NCBI GenBank assembly: GCA_046349615.1
Contig: JAXMBZ010000024.1
Span: 1 to 20,720 of the forward strand
Source of the DNA: JADJNY01 sp046349615
Lineage (GTDB): Bacteria; Planctomycetota; UBA1135; GCA-002686595
Length of the DNA stretch: 20,720 nt
Reading direction: 5' to 3'
The notes beneath the pieces are model-generated. The model was given only the letters and a program-made list of their open reading frames with translations, was not told the origin of the DNA and made no database searches. Shown piece by piece: positions 7,753 to 17,040 of this stretch (position 1 is its first letter; each line of letters starts with the position of its first letter). Both the position numbers and the translations under genes were made by a program.

Positions 7753-9426
7753 TCAGAAGAGCCCCTCGATCTTCCCGTCCGCGTGGATGCGGATCGATTC
7801 GGCGCTCGGCGTCTTCGACAACCCCGGCATCGTCATGATGTCGCCCGCGAGCGCGACGACGAAGCCGGCGCCCGCCGACGGATACACGTCGCGCACCGTG
7901 ATGCGGAAGCCCTTCGGACGGCCGAGCTTCGTCGGGTCGTCGCTGAAGGAGTACTGCGTCTTCGCCATGCACACCGGCGTGTTGCCCATGCCGATCGACT
8001 CGCAGAGCTCGATCGACTTCAGCGCCGCGGGTGCGAAGTCGACGCCGTCCGCGCCGTAGATCGTCTTCGCGATCGTCTCGATCTTCTCGCGGATCGGGCG
8101 CTCGACGTCGTAGATCGGGCGGAAGTCGGCCTTCCCTTCCGCGAGCGTCGCGAGCAGCTCCTTCGCGACCTCGAGCCCGCCTTCGCCGCCCTTCGCCCAC
8201 ACGTCGGAGAGCGCCGCGCGCACGCCCCAACCCTTCGCGGCGGAGAGGACGAGGTCGAGCTCCTCCTTCGAGTCCGACGTGAAGCGGTTGAGCGCGACGA
8301 CGACCGGCACGCCGAACTTCCGCACGTTCTGCACGTGGGCCTCGAGGTTGACGAGCCCGCGCTGGAGCGCCGCGACGTCGGGCGTCCCGAGCGCGTCCTT
8401 CTTGACGCCGCCGTGCATCTTCAGCGCGCGCACCGTCGCGACGACGATCGCCGCCTCGGGCCGCAGGCCGCCGAAGCGGCACTTGATGTCGAAGAACTTC
8501 TCCGCGCCGAGGTCCGCGCCGAAGCCCGCCTCCGTCAGCACGACGTCGCCGAGCGCGAGTCCCAGCTTCGTCGCGACGATCGAGTTGCACCCGTGCGCGA
8601 TGTTGCCGAACGGGCCGCCGTGCACGAGCACGGGGCCGCCCTCGAGCGTCTGCACGAGGTTCGGCAGGAGCGCGTCCTTCAGGAGCAGCGTCATCGCGCC
8701 GTGCGCCTTGAGGTCCGCCGCGCGCACGGGCTTCTTGTCGCGCGTGAAGCCGACGACGATGCGGCCGAGGCGCACTTCGAGATCCGCGAGGTCCGTCGCG
8801 AGGCAGAAGATCGCCATGACCTCGCTGCCCGGCACGATGACGAAGCGCTCCTCGCGCGTCGGGCCGCCGTTCAGCCCGCCGAGCCCGACGAGGATCGAGC
8901 GCAGCGCGCGGTCGTTCATGTCGATCGTGCGCGGCCACGTGATGCGCCGCGTGTCGAGGCCGAGCGCGTTCCCGTGGTGGAGGTGGTTGTCCACCATCGC
9001 CGAGAGCAGGTTGTGCGCCGACGAGATCGCGTGGAAGTCGCCGGTGAAGTGCAGGTTGATCTCGTCCATCGGGATCACCTGCGCGTAGCCGCCGCCCGCC
9101 GCGCCGCCCTTGACGCCGAAGACGGGGCCGAGCGAGGGCTCGCGGACGCAGATCATCACCTTCGTGCCGAGCTTGCGCAGCGCCTGGCCGACGCCGATCG
9201 TCACCGTCGACTTGCCCTCGCCCGCGGGCGTCGGGTTGATGCCGGCGACGAGCACGAGCTTGCCCTTCGGCTTCCTCGCGCGCACCGCTTCGGGCGTGAG
9301 CTTCGCCTTCGTGCGTCCGTAGGGAAGGAGGTCGTCGGGCGTGAGGCCGACCTCGGCCGCGACGGCGGCGATGGGACGGAGCTTGGCGGCCTGGGCGATC
9401 TCGATGTCGGACGGGATGGTGGTCAT
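7753..9426 (-). CDS. fhs: Formate-tetrahydrofolate ligase (10-formyl-THF synthetase)
   Basis: Catalyses the ATP-dependent ligation of formate to tetrahydrofolate, giving 10-formyl-THF, in the cytoplasm. From ATG 9426 the protein is 557 residues, the normal length for the family. Visible landmarks are the nucleotide-binding loop TPAGEGKST (about residues 66-74), the conserved EPSLGPVFGVKGGAAGGGYA stretch, PMDEINLHFTGDFHAI, and a C-terminal GAGFVVALAGDIMTMPGL. An in-frame extension upstream to about 9783 exists, but it runs into the divergent gene and lacks family similarity; ATG 9426 gives the expected N-terminus. The gene diverges from the formate dehydrogenase operon across 184 bases, so the two could be co-regulated. 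Depending on direction, the pair would feed CO2-derived formate into C1-folate metabolism or release formate from C1 units for oxidation. No Shine-Dalgarno site precedes the ATG. Confidence 0.96.
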   Translation of the reverse strand: MTTIPSDIEIAQAAKLRPIAAVAAEVGLTPDDLLPYGRTKAKLTPEAVRARKPKGKLVLVAGINPTPAGEGKSTVTIGVGQALRKLGTKVMICVREPSLGPVFGVKGGAAGGGYAQVIPMDEINLHFTGDFHAISSAHNLLSAMVDNHLHHGNALGLDTRRITWPRTIDMNDRALRSILVGLGGLNGGPTREERFVIVPGSEVMAIFCLATDLADLEVRLGRIVVGFTRDKKPVRAADLKAHGAMTLLLKDALLPNLVQTLEGGPVLVHGGPFGNIAHGCNSIVATKLGLALGDVVLTEAGFGADLGAEKFFDIKCRFGGLRPEAAIVVATVRALKMHGGVKKDALGTPDVAALQRGLVNLEAHVQNVRKFGVPVVVALNRFTSDSKEELDLVLSAAKGWGVRAALSDVWAKGGEGGLEVAKELLATLAEGKADFRPIYDVERPIREKIETIAKTIYGADGVDFAPAALKSIELCESIGMGNTPVCMAKTQYSFSDDPTKLGRPKGFRITVRDVYPSAGAGFVVALAGDIMTMPGLSKTPSAESIRIHADGKIEGLF

Positions 9427-9575
9427 GGGCGCTGTTCCCGGAGGAGACGACCGCGGCGCACGGAGTGGAACTCGTACCGCTCCGCACCCGGGGTCGAGTC
9501 GAGCATCGTCGCGGGCCGCGCACGCCCGGCGCAAGGGGGAGACAGTCGGGGTTCGATCGAGACCAGAGCGCAGCG

Positions 9576-9587
9576 CGACCGCGGTCG
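9576..9587. promoter_or_regulatory. Perfect 12-base palindrome, candidate operator for the formate dehydrogenase operon
   Basis: CGACCGCGGTCG is a perfect inverted repeat ending ten bases before the putative -10 box at 9598, so it would overlap the -35/spacer region. The related string CGACCGCGG recurs at 9448-9456, near the fhs start on the other side of the divergent region. An 8-base palindrome, TCGATCGA, lies at 9553-9560. Binding by a regulator is inference; short GC palindromes are common in this sequence. Confidence 0.3.
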
Positions 9588-9597
9588 ATCCCGCGAG

Positions 9598-9603
9598 TAG
9601 AGT
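9598..9603 (+). promoter_or_regulatory. Putative -10 box (TAGAGT) of the formate dehydrogenase operon
   Basis: TAGAGT lies seven bases before ATG 9611, with no Shine-Dalgarno site between. Position and sequence match the TAnnnT boxes before 144 and 20613, consistent with transcription starting at or within a few bases of the ATG. No convincing -35 hexamer is present 17 bases upstream. Confidence 0.4.
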
Positions 9604-9610
9604 GGGCGCC

Positions 9611-11494
9611 ATGAACCTCCCCCGACTCACCGAGCCCCTCGTCCGCGAGAACGTCCGCCTGCGGACCGCGACCTGGGACGAGGCCCTCGACCGCGCCGCC
9701 GCCGGGATCCGCGCGAGCGTCGCGGCCCACGGACCGGCCAGTTTCGGCGTCTTCAGCTGCTCCAAGGCGACCAACGAGGTCAACTACGCGGCGCAGAAGT
9801 TCGTCCGCGCGGCCGTCGGCTCGAACCACATCGACAGCTGCAATCGAACCTGACACGCCCCCAGCGTCGTCGGTCTGGCGACGGTCTTCGGAGCGGGCGG
9901 CGGGACGTCCTCGTACCGAGAGGTCGAGGACGCGGAGGTGATCTGTCTCTGGGGTTCCAACGCGCGCGAGACGCACCCGATCTTCTTCCACCACGTGCTC
10001 AAGGCGGTGCGCAAGGGCGCGCGCGTGCACGTCGTCGATCCGCGGCGGACGTCGAGCGCGGAGTGGGCCGAGAACTGGCTCCCGGTCCGCGTCGGCGCGG
10101 ACGTCGCGCTCGCGAACGGGATCGCGCGCGTGATCCTCGACGAAGGGCTCGAGCACCGGGAGTTCGTCGCGAACGCGACGGAGGACTTCGAACGCTACCG
10201 CGCGCACGTGATGCAGCACGACCTCGCGTGGGCGGCGGAGCGCACCGGCGTCCCGGCCGAGCGCATCCAGAAGCTCGCGCGCGAGTACGCGAAGGCGGAG
10301 CGCGCGATGATCTGTTGGACGCTCGGCATCACCGAGCACCACAACGCCGTCGACAACGTGCTCTCGCTGATCAACCTCGGGTTGCTCACGGGCCACGTCG
10401 GCAAGTGGGGGAGCGGGCTCAATCCGCTGCGCGGGCAGAACAACGTGCAGGGCGGCGGCGATTCCGGCGCGCTGCCGCACAAGCTCCCGGGCTTCCAGGA
10501 CGTCGAGGACGACGTCGTGCGCGCGAAGTACGAGGCGCTCTGGGGCCGCGAGATCCCCGCGAAGAAGGGCTGGCACCTGACCGAGATGTTCGAGGCGATG
10601 GAGCACGGGAAGCTCCGCGCGCTCTTCGTGCTCGGCGAGAACCCCGCGCAGAGCGAAGCGGACGCGACGCGCTGCCGCCGCCTGCTCGAAGGGCTCGAGT
10701 TCCTGCTCGTGCAGGACCTCTTCCTGACGAAGACCGCGGAGATGGCCGACGTCGTGCTCCCCGGCTGCGCGACCTTTTGCGAGTCCGAGGGCACGGTCAC
10801 GAACAGCGAGCGGCGCGTGCAGCGCGTGCGCAAGGCGCTCCCGCCGCCGGGCGACGCGCGCGACGACCTCGAGATCCTCGGCGCGCTGTCGAAGCGTCTC
10901 GGGTACGACCTCGCGCTCCCGACCCCGCAAGCGGCGTGGGACGAGTTGCGCCGGCTCTCGCCGATGCACCACGGGATGAGCTACGCGCGGCTCGAGGAAC
11001 TCGGCGGCATCCAGTGGCCGTGCCCCGACGAGTCGCATCCGGGCTCGCCGTTCCTGCACGGACGGCTCTGGGAGCGGCCCGTGCCGGGGATGAAGGCGCG
11101 CTTCCATCCCGCGGTGGACGTGCCGCCGGTCGAGGCGCTCGACGACGAGTTCCCGCTGCGGCTCACGACCGGGCGGCGCCTCGACAGCTACAACACGGGC
11201 GTCCAGACCGGCGGCTATTCGAGCCCGCGCCGTCGCGAGGAGACCGTCGACCTCTCGCCCGCCGACATGCGCGCGCTCGGCCTCGTCGACGGAGAGCGCG
11301 TGCGCGTCGTCTCGCGGCGCGGAGCGGTCGTCGCTCCGGCGCGCGTCGACGCGGGGCTCCCGGCGGGGCTCGTGTTCATGACGCTCCACTTCCCCGATCA
11401 GGTGGACGTCAACCTGCTGACGATCGACGCGACCGATCCGCGCTCGGGCACGGCGGAGTTCAAGGCTGCGGCGGTGCGCGTGGAGAAGGTGTAG
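9611..11494 (+). CDS. fdhA: Formate dehydrogenase catalytic (molybdopterin) subunit, selenocysteine-containing, C-terminal part of a split alpha subunit
   Basis: Oxidises formate to CO2 at a bis-molybdopterin-guanine-dinucleotide Mo or W centre. Reading through the in-frame TGA at 9851-9853 as selenocysteine gives 627 residues. The context SCNRT-Sec-HAPSVVGL aligns with the E. coli FdhF active site (Sec140-His141), placing Sec at residue 81 and the partner His at 82. The catalytic Arg is expected at residue 274 in NPLRGQNNVQGGGDSGAL. Other FDH landmarks are VVDPRRT, LGENPAQSEAD, FLTKTAEMADVVLPG, the IQWPCPDESHPG stretch and a C-terminal cofactor-binding domain (RLTTGR to the end). The N-terminal [4Fe-4S] domain usual for this family is absent: the protein opens at NLPRLTEPLVRE, which in normal alpha subunits directly follows it. 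That missing part is encoded at 13345-14265. Standard gene callers would break this gene at the TGA. The next gene starts 12 bases after its stop. Confidence 0.93.
9851..9899 (+). promoter_or_regulatory. Bacterial SECIS-like element with UGA selenocysteine codon
   Basis: The UGA (9851-9853) is followed by a hairpin inside the coding sequence. CGUCGUC (9865-9871) pairs with GGCGACG (9877-9883), seven pairs including one G-U, closing on the loop GGUCU (9872-9876). In E. coli fdhF the SelB-binding loop is also GGUCU and, from memory of that sequence, begins at the same base counted from the U of UGA (22nd). A lower stem CGCCC (9856-9860) with GGGCG (9895-9899) is possible. This directs SelB-dependent insertion of selenocysteine instead of termination. 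Confidence 0.88.
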
Positions 11495-11506
11495 GCTCCG
11501 CGCCCG

Positions 11507-13344
<1,838 letters not shown>

Positions 13345-13348
<4 letters not shown>

Positions 13349-14265
13349 GCCCCGCGCCGCGCACGATCGAGGTCACGATCGACGGCCGGAAGGTCGCCGT
13401 CCCCGAGGGTTCGACGCTCCTCGACGCGTGCCGCGCGCTCGCGATCGACGTGCCCACGTTCTGCTTCGCCGAGAACCTGACGCCCGTCAACGTCTGCCGC
13501 ATCTGCGTCGTCGAGCTCGAGGGCGCGCGCACGCTCGTGCCCGCGTGCTCGCGCAAGGCGGAGGCCGGGATGGTCGTGAAGACGGAGTCGGAGCGCGTGA
13601 AGCTCTCGCGCAAGCTCGTGCTCGAGCTGCTCGGCTCGTCCGTCGACATGTCGCTCGCGCCGGAGTTCGCTGCGCTCGCGGCGAAGTACGACGCGCACCC
13701 CGAGCGCTTCGGTCCGCGCGCGCCGCGCGCCGCGGCGGGAGCGCGCGAGTCCGCGCACGCGGGCCACCACCACGCGGAGGACGGAGCGTGCGCCGCGAGC
13801 GTCGCGCAGCCGAAGAAGGTCGACAACGAGCTCTTCGTGCGCGACTACGAGAAGTGCATGCTCTGCTACAAGTGCGTCGAGGCGTGCGGCACCGACGCGC
13901 AGAACACGTTCGCGATCGCGGTCGCGGGCCGCGGCTTCGACGCGCGCATCGCGACCGAGCTCGACGTCGCGCTCCCCGATTCGGCCTGCGTGTTCTGCGG
14001 CAACTGCGTCGGCGTGTGCCCGACCGGCGCGCTCATGTTCAAGGCCGAGTCCGACCTGCGCGAGACGGGCGCGTGGGACGAGTCGCGCCAGACGGAGACG
14101 GACACGATCTGTCCGTACTGCGGCGTCGGCTGCCAGCTCACGCTGCGCGTCCAGGACGACGCGATCGTGCGCGTCACCTCGCCGTCCGATCACTCGGTCA
14201 CGTCGGGCCACCTCTGCATCAAGGGGCGCTTCGGCTGGGGTTTCGTGCGCGGGAAGCGCGAGTAG
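13345..14265 (+). CDS. Formate dehydrogenase iron-sulphur protein: detached N-terminal half of the alpha subunit
   Basis: A 306-residue electron-transfer protein. Residues about 6-85 form a [2Fe-2S] ferredoxin-type domain with ligands C40, C51, C54 and C68 (NVCRICVVELEG). Two [4Fe-4S] motifs follow: C171, C174, C177, C181 (CMLCYKCVEAC) and C215, C218, C221, C225 (CVFCGNCVGVC). The last segment is the Fe4S4 domain of molybdopterin oxidoreductases: C256, C259, C263 (CPYCGVGC) and C291, with the conserved Lys 293 in CIKGRFG. The protein stops about ten residues later, where an ordinary alpha subunit would run on into the catalytic domain encoded at 9611. Together the two polypeptides make about 933 residues, close to a full-length NAD-linked alpha subunit. 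The His-Cys3 [4Fe-4S] motif often found after the [2Fe-2S] domain is missing; a His-rich linker (AGHHHAEDGAC, about 138-150) lies nearby instead. The start overlaps the previous stop (ATGA), suggesting translational coupling. Confidence 0.9.
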
Positions 14266-14304
14266 GCCTGCTCTCGGGCCCTGCCGCTCCGCGCGCGCGC
14301 CGAG

Positions 14305-14310
14305 TATGCT
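14305..14310 (+). promoter_or_regulatory. Putative -10 box (TATGCT) before the heptose operon
   Basis: TATGCT lies 12 bases before ATG 14323 in the 57-base gap after the formate dehydrogenase operon. No Shine-Dalgarno site is present. It suggests a separate promoter with a very short 5' leader, so the heptose genes need not depend on read-through from the formate dehydrogenase genes. Confidence 0.35.
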
Positions 14311-14322
14311 CTCCGCCCGCGC

Positions 14323-15360
14323 ATGGCGCCCGCCCCCCGACTCCCCGACTTCTCCAAGCTCCGCGTCGCCGTGCTCGGCGATCCGATCGCGGACCACTGG
14401 CTGTTCGCGCAGCCGACGCGGCTCTCGCGCGAGGCGCCGGTGATGGTCCTGCGCCACGAGCGCGAGGAGCTCGGCGCCGGCGGCGCCGCGAACGTCGCAC
14501 GCAACCTGCGCGCGCTCGGCGCGAGCGTCGCGATGTTCGGGCTCGTCGGACGCGATGCGCACGGACGCGAGCTCACGCTCCTCCTCGAGAAGGAGGGCGT
14601 CGACGTCGGCGGTCTCGAAACGGTGCCCGGCTGGACGACGCCGACGAAGACGCGCGTGCTCGCCGCCGAAGCACGGCGCTCGCCGCACCAGGTGCTGCGC
14701 ATCGACCGCGAGCCGCGCGAGCCCGCGCCGGTCGCCGCGCGCGATCGCGTGCACGCCGCGCTGCGCGAAGCGCTCGACGACGTCGACGCGCTCGTGATCT
14801 CGGACTACGGCTACGGCATCGTCTCGCCGGAGACGGCGCTCGTCGCCGAGGCGTATCGCCGCGCGGGCCGCGTCGCCGTGCTCGACCCGCGCGCGAACGT
14901 CGAGCTCTTCCGCGGCGCGCTGACGGCGCTGACGCCGAACATCGGCGAGCTCGCGCGCTTCACGCACGTCGAGGCGTCGAAGCTCGACGACCCGACGGAG
15001 CTGCGCAAGGCCGCGAAGAGCCTCGTCGACCGCCTGGAGCCGCAGTGGCTGCTCGTCACGCGCGGCAACCTCGGCATGGCGCTCTTCGGGCCCGACGCCG
15101 AGGACGGCATCGCGGTCGAGGCGTCCGGCGACGGCGAGGTCACGGACGTCACGGGCGCCGGCGACACGGCCGCCTCCGTGTTCGCGCTCGCGCTCGCCGC
15201 GCGCTGCGACCCCGCGCAGGCGATGGTGCTCGCGAACGCGGCCGCGGGCGTCGTCGTCATGGAGAACGGCGCGGCGGTGTGCTCGCCGAACGAGCTCGCG
15301 TCCGCGCTGGCGCAGGCGCCCGTCGCCGTGCGGCTCGCGCGTTCGGAGCGGCGCTCCTGA
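14323..15360 (+). CDS. rfaE1: D-glycero-beta-D-manno-heptose-7-phosphate kinase
   Basis: Phosphorylates heptose 7-phosphate at C1 in ADP-heptose synthesis, in the cytoplasm. The 345 residues form a PfkB/ribokinase-fold enzyme. Near the N-terminus are VLGDPIADHW (the family usually has GDvmlDrY here) and the GAGGAANVARNL signature (about 50-61). SDYGYGIV and LTPNIGE lie in the middle, and the C-terminal DVTGAGDTAASVFALAL carries the catalytic Asp at 281. The length fits the stand-alone kinase domain of the HldE family, and the matching nucleotidyltransferase follows as a separate gene, which strengthens the call over other PfkB sugar kinases. It is the first gene of a three-gene operon (18-base gap, then a four-base overlap). 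Confidence 0.88.
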   Translation: MAPAPRLPDFSKLRVAVLGDPIADHWLFAQPTRLSREAPVMVLRHEREELGAGGAANVARNLRALGASVAMFGLVGRDAHGRELTLLLEKEGVDVGGLETVPGWTTPTKTRVLAAEARRSPHQVLRIDREPREPAPVAARDRVHAALREALDDVDALVISDYGYGIVSPETALVAEAYRRAGRVAVLDPRANVELFRGALTALTPNIGELARFTHVEASKLDDPTELRKAAKSLVDRLEPQWLLVTRGNLGMALFGPDAEDGIAVEASGDGEVTDVTGAGDTAASVFALALAARCDPAQAMVLANAAAGVVVMENGAAVCSPNELASALAQAPVAVRLARSERRS

Positions 15361-15367
15361 GCGCGCC

Positions 15368-15373
15368 GGAGGA
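15368..15373 (+). promoter_or_regulatory. Shine-Dalgarno site (GGAGGA) fixing a GTG start
   Basis: GGAGGA lies five bases before the GTG at 15379. It supports that GTG as the start of the adenylyltransferase gene, where no ATG gives a full-length product. It is one of only two strong ribosome-binding sites I found in the window. Confidence 0.7.
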
Positions 15374-15378
15374 ACGCG

Positions 15379-15900
15379 GTGAACGCCCACGATCCGCGCT
15401 TCCGCAAGGTGCTCTGGGAGCGCGACGCGCTCGCGCGCTTCCTCGGCGAGCTCCGCGCCCGCAACTCGATCCGGCGCGTCGTGCTCGCGAACGGTTGCTT
15501 CGACCTCGTCCACGTGGGGCACGTGCGCTACCTCGAGGACGCGAAGGCGCGCGGGGACTTCTTGGTCGTCGCGCTGAACACGGACGCGTCCGTGCGCGGG
15601 CTCAAGGGCGGCGGTCGGCCGTTCCAGCCGCTCGCGGAGCGCGCTGAGCTCGTCGGCGCGCTGCGCTGCGTCGACGCGGTGACGAGCTTCGACGAGCCGA
15701 CGCTCGAGGCGACGCTGCGCGCGCTCCGCCCCGACGTCCACGCGAAGGGCACGGACTACACCGCCGCGAGCGTGCCCGAGGCCGCGGTCGACCGAGAGCT
15801 CGGCATCGACGTCGCGATCTGCGGCGATCCGAAGGATCACTCGTCGACCGCGCTCCTGGAGCGCGTCCACGGCGCCGCGCGGCCGCCGAGCGCGCGATGA
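15379..15900 (+). CDS. rfaE2: D-glycero-beta-D-manno-heptose 1-phosphate adenylyltransferase
   Basis: Transfers AMP from ATP to heptose 1-phosphate, the nucleotide-transfer step of ADP-heptose synthesis. The 173-residue protein starts at GTG 15379 and belongs to the cytidylyltransferase-like fold. It shows VLANGCFDLVHVGHVRYLE with the HxGH motif at residues 45-48, NTDASVRGLKG (substrate and nucleotide loop), the LRPDVHAKGTDYT segment and the family's C-terminal SSTALLERV, which corresponds to the usual S/T-S/T-x(n)-I motif. It follows the heptose kinase by 18 bases and overlaps the next gene by four (ATGA). In Escherichia coli the kinase and adenylyltransferase are one protein (HldE); here they are separate. 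The product would be used for lipopolysaccharide core heptose or for glycosylation of surface proteins; which is not visible here. Confidence 0.92.
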   Translation: MNAHDPRFRKVLWERDALARFLGELRARNSIRRVVLANGCFDLVHVGHVRYLEDAKARGDFLVVALNTDASVRGLKGGGRPFQPLAERAELVGALRCVDAVTSFDEPTLEATLRALRPDVHAKGTDYTAASVPEAAVDRELGIDVAICGDPKDHSSTALLERVHGAARPPSAR

Positions 15901-16742
15901 CCGGGACGCCCGCGGAACCGGCGCGCCCGACGCCCGCGCGCGCCGCGGTGCTCGTGCTCCTCGGCGCGGCGATCGGAACGTGGAGCGCGCTCTGCGGCAT
16001 CGGCGGCGGCGTGTTCGCCGTGCCGCTCCTGCACTACGTCTTCCGTCTGCCGCTGAAAGTCGCCGTCGGGAGCTCGCTCCTGCTCGTCGCGGGCTCGACC
16101 TCGAGCGCGACGATCGCCGAGGTCCTGCGCGGCGATTCCGCGCTGCACACCGGGGCGGCGGCGGCGCTCGTCGTGACGAGCCTCCTCGGCGCGCGCGCAG
16201 GGTTCTGGATCGCGCGGAGACTCGACGCGACGAAGCTCAAGGCCGTGTTCGTCGTCGTGCTCGCCGGCGTGGCGCTCGACCTCGTCCTCACGGGCGATCC
16301 GCGCACGTCCGCGGCGGCGGGCGAGGTGCGCGCGCTCCCGTTCTCGCCGCTCGAGTACGTCGAGATCGCCGGGCTCGGACTCCTCGCGGGGCTCGTCGCG
16401 CCGATCCTGGGCGTCGGCGGCGGGCTCGTCGCGGTGCCGGGGCTCCTTTTCGTCGCGCCGGGCCTCGGCTACCTCGGCGCGCGCGCGACCAGCATGGCGA
16501 TGAGCCTCGTCACGTCGTGGCAGAGCGTGCTCCTCTACCGCCGAGAGAAGCAGGTCGCGCTCGGCTACGCCTCGTGGCTCGCCGTCGGCGCGATCGTCGG
16601 CGGTTGGCTCGGGGTCGCGCTCGTGCACGTGTCGGGCGCGACGAGCGTCGCGCGCGGGATGCTCGCCGCGACGCTCGCGTTCGTCTCCGTGCGCTTCGCG
16701 CTCGACGTCGCCCGGGCGCGAAACGCACGCGCCGCGGGGTGA
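15897..16742 (+). CDS. TauE/SafE-family membrane protein (anion exporter or permease-like)
   Basis: A 281-residue integral membrane protein with about eight predicted hydrophobic segments in two halves. Each half carries the glycine-rich family signature: GTWSALCGIGGGVFAVPLL near 29-47 and GLVAPILGVGGGLVAVPGLL near 164-183. This duplicated pattern typifies TauE/SafE (DUF81) proteins, proposed to move sulphite, sulphoacetate or other organosulphur or carboxylate anions across the cytoplasmic membrane. The actual substrate cannot be read from sequence. The start codon overlaps the stop of the adenylyltransferase gene (ATGA), so it is translated with the heptose genes, though no pathway link is obvious. 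It ends 25 bases before the stop of a convergent gene. Confidence 0.85.
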   Translation: MTGTPAEPARPTPARAAVLVLLGAAIGTWSALCGIGGGVFAVPLLHYVFRLPLKVAVGSSLLLVAGSTSSATIAEVLRGDSALHTGAAAALVVTSLLGARAGFWIARRLDATKLKAVFVVVLAGVALDLVLTGDPRTSAAAGEVRALPFSPLEYVEIAGLGLLAGLVAPILGVGGGLVAVPGLLFVAPGLGYLGARATSMAMSLVTSWQSVLLYRREKQVALGYASWLAVGAIVGGWLGVALVHVSGATSVARGMLAATLAFVSVRFALDVARARNARAAG

Positions 16743-16773
16743 GAGCTCCTCGCCCGCGCAACCGCGCTCACCC
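16737..16773. terminator. Possible bidirectional terminator shared by convergent genes
   Basis: GGGTGAG (16737-16743) pairs perfectly with CTCACCC (16767-16773), and both gene stop codons lie inside the arms (16740-16742 forward, 16768-16770 reverse). A small inner stem, CGCG (16755-16758) with CGCG (16763-16766), closes on CAAC. The left side has an 11-base bulge and there is no T-run, so strength is uncertain. Confidence 0.4.
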
Positions 16774-17040
16774 GCCCGAGAGCGCCGCGACGATCCGCAC
16801 CTCGTCGTCCGCATCGACGGGGTGCGCGAGGTCGCGCGCCGCCTTCGAGCCGACGAAGAACTGGATGTGACGGCGGATCCGGTCCTGTTCGTCGACGACG
16901 CGGAAGCGCAGCCCGGGGTAGGCGCGCTCGAGCTCGGCGAGCACGTCGCCCAGCGTCGCGCGCTCCGTCGCGCAGGCGACCTCGACCTCGGCGACGCCGC
17001 GCGTGTAGTCGTGCAGGTGCGTCGGCACGCGTACGCGCAT
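16768..17040 (-). CDS. MoaD/ThiS-like ubiquitin-fold protein with C-terminal Gly-Gly
   Basis: A 90-residue beta-grasp protein. It begins with a beta strand (MRVRVPTHL), has TLGDVLAELERAYPGLRFRV in the helical region and DDEVRIVAALSGG at the end. The terminal Gly-Gly (residues 89-90) is where MoaD and ThiS are adenylated and carry sulphur as a thiocarboxylate for molybdopterin or thiamin synthesis. The ATG at 17040 shares its A with the stop codon of the upstream gene (TGATG), so translation is coupled to the beta-propeller gene. No MoeB/ThiF-type activating enzyme, MoaE or ThiG lies in the window. Service to the molybdopterin of the nearby formate dehydrogenase is possible, but the coupling argues for a role with its propeller partner. 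I have seen this two-gene arrangement in other bacterial phyla, generally without assigned function. Confidence 0.85.
   Translation of the reverse strand: MRVRVPTHLHDYTRGVAEVEVACATERATLGDVLAELERAYPGLRFRVVDEQDRIRRHIQFFVGSKAARDLAHPVDADDEVRIVAALSGG

Noticed and set aside
9851..9853. TGA as a true stop, leaving the FDH gene as a pseudogene or two separate genes
   Set aside because: The codon lies exactly at the known Sec position, a GGUCU-loop hairpin follows at the right distance, the frame is kept, and the second part has no start codon before 9938, well inside the conserved domain.
16768..17040. The MoaD/ThiS-like gene as a dedicated molybdopterin gene for the nearby FDH
   Set aside because: It is on the opposite strand, 2.5 kb away and translationally coupled to a propeller protein, and no other molybdopterin gene is present; the link remains only a possibility.
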